A stretch of DNA of 5,781 nucleotides from an uncultured Eubacteriales bacterium. Lineage in GTDB: Bacteria; Bacillota; Clostridia; Lachnospirales; CAG-274. The translations under genes were made by a program, and so were the position numbers. Shown one piece after another: positions 5,659-5,781 of the stretch (its first letter is position 1; every line of letters starts with the position of its first letter). The DNA lies in assembly GCA_902497185.1 (NCBI GenBank), contig CABVEG010000123.1:1-5781 (forward strand), given 5' to 3'. The notes beneath the pieces are model-generated. The model had not been told where the DNA came from. It saw only the letters and a program-made list of their open reading frames with translations, and did no database searches.

Positions 5659-5781
5659 ATGAAGCAATTATTGATTGAAAAACAAATGGCAAAACCTACA
5701 ATGCACAGAGTTAATGCAATAGATGTAACAAGACCATATACATTTTTATTTGTGTGGAATGGTTTACCTGTTGTAGGTTAT
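5659..5781 (+). CDS. Possible start of a further gene, running off the window (weak)
   Basis: From ATG 5659 a frame stays open for 41 codons to the window end; in-frame ATGs follow at 5686 and 5701. The visible peptide (MKQLLIEKQ, then VTRPYTFLFVWNGLPVVGY at its end) is not recognised. No convincing ribosome binding site precedes any of the starts, and the frame is open back to a stop at 5611. On the other strand the frame 5634-5777 is also open and encodes a membrane-helix-like stretch, but it begins right after a stop and has no start codon except one near its end. Either could be chance or a gene remnant. Confidence 0.22.
   Translation, partial: MKQLLIEKQMAKPTMHRVNAIDVTRPYTFLFVWNGLPVVGY

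Overview
The window reads as low-GC, Gram-positive Bacillota DNA, most likely from an anaerobic clostridial lineage such as a gut Lachnospiraceae or Oscillospiraceae relative. The signs are A/T-rich codon use, a near-perfect AAAGGAGGT ribosome binding site, an AgrA/LytTR-type two-component pair, and a large secreted protein built from modules common in clostridial surface proteins. The species cannot be told from the sequence.

Layout. The left half (4-2539, minus strand) is a two-gene operon, response regulator first. The regulator is a 242-aa CheY-like receiver plus LytTR DNA-binding domain. The 604-aa histidine kinase starts inside the last codons of the regulator gene (8-bp overlap). The kinase has an N-terminal membrane anchor, a beta-rich outer domain of about 140 residues, seven further membrane helices, a coiled coil and a GHKL/HPK10-type kinase core. 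Positions 2540-2729 form a divergent promoter region. At its centre is a 39-bp interrupted palindrome (2612-2650) with a perfect match to the published LytTR half-site consensus inside it, flanked by a good sigma-A promoter for the regulator operon on one side and an extended -10 promoter for the rightward gene on the other. The right half (2730-5522, plus strand) is one 930-aa exported protein with a signal peptide, two copies of an unrecognised domain of about 143 residues, InlB-B-like beta repeats, a GLUG-type beta-helix stretch and a C-terminal beta module. A hairpin terminator follows (5556-5584). The last 200 bp are A/T-rich with no gene supported firmly; a reading frame may begin near 5659 and run off the window.

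How it fits together (inference). The kinase looks like a sensor of an extracellular ligand, possibly a carbohydrate. The regulator probably acts at the shared operator on its own operon and on the divergent surface-protein gene. The whole would be a compact sense-and-display locus: one outside signal controlling one large secreted adhesin-like or glycan-interacting protein. No secretion gene, peptide pheromone, transposase, tRNA, rRNA or CRISPR array is visible.
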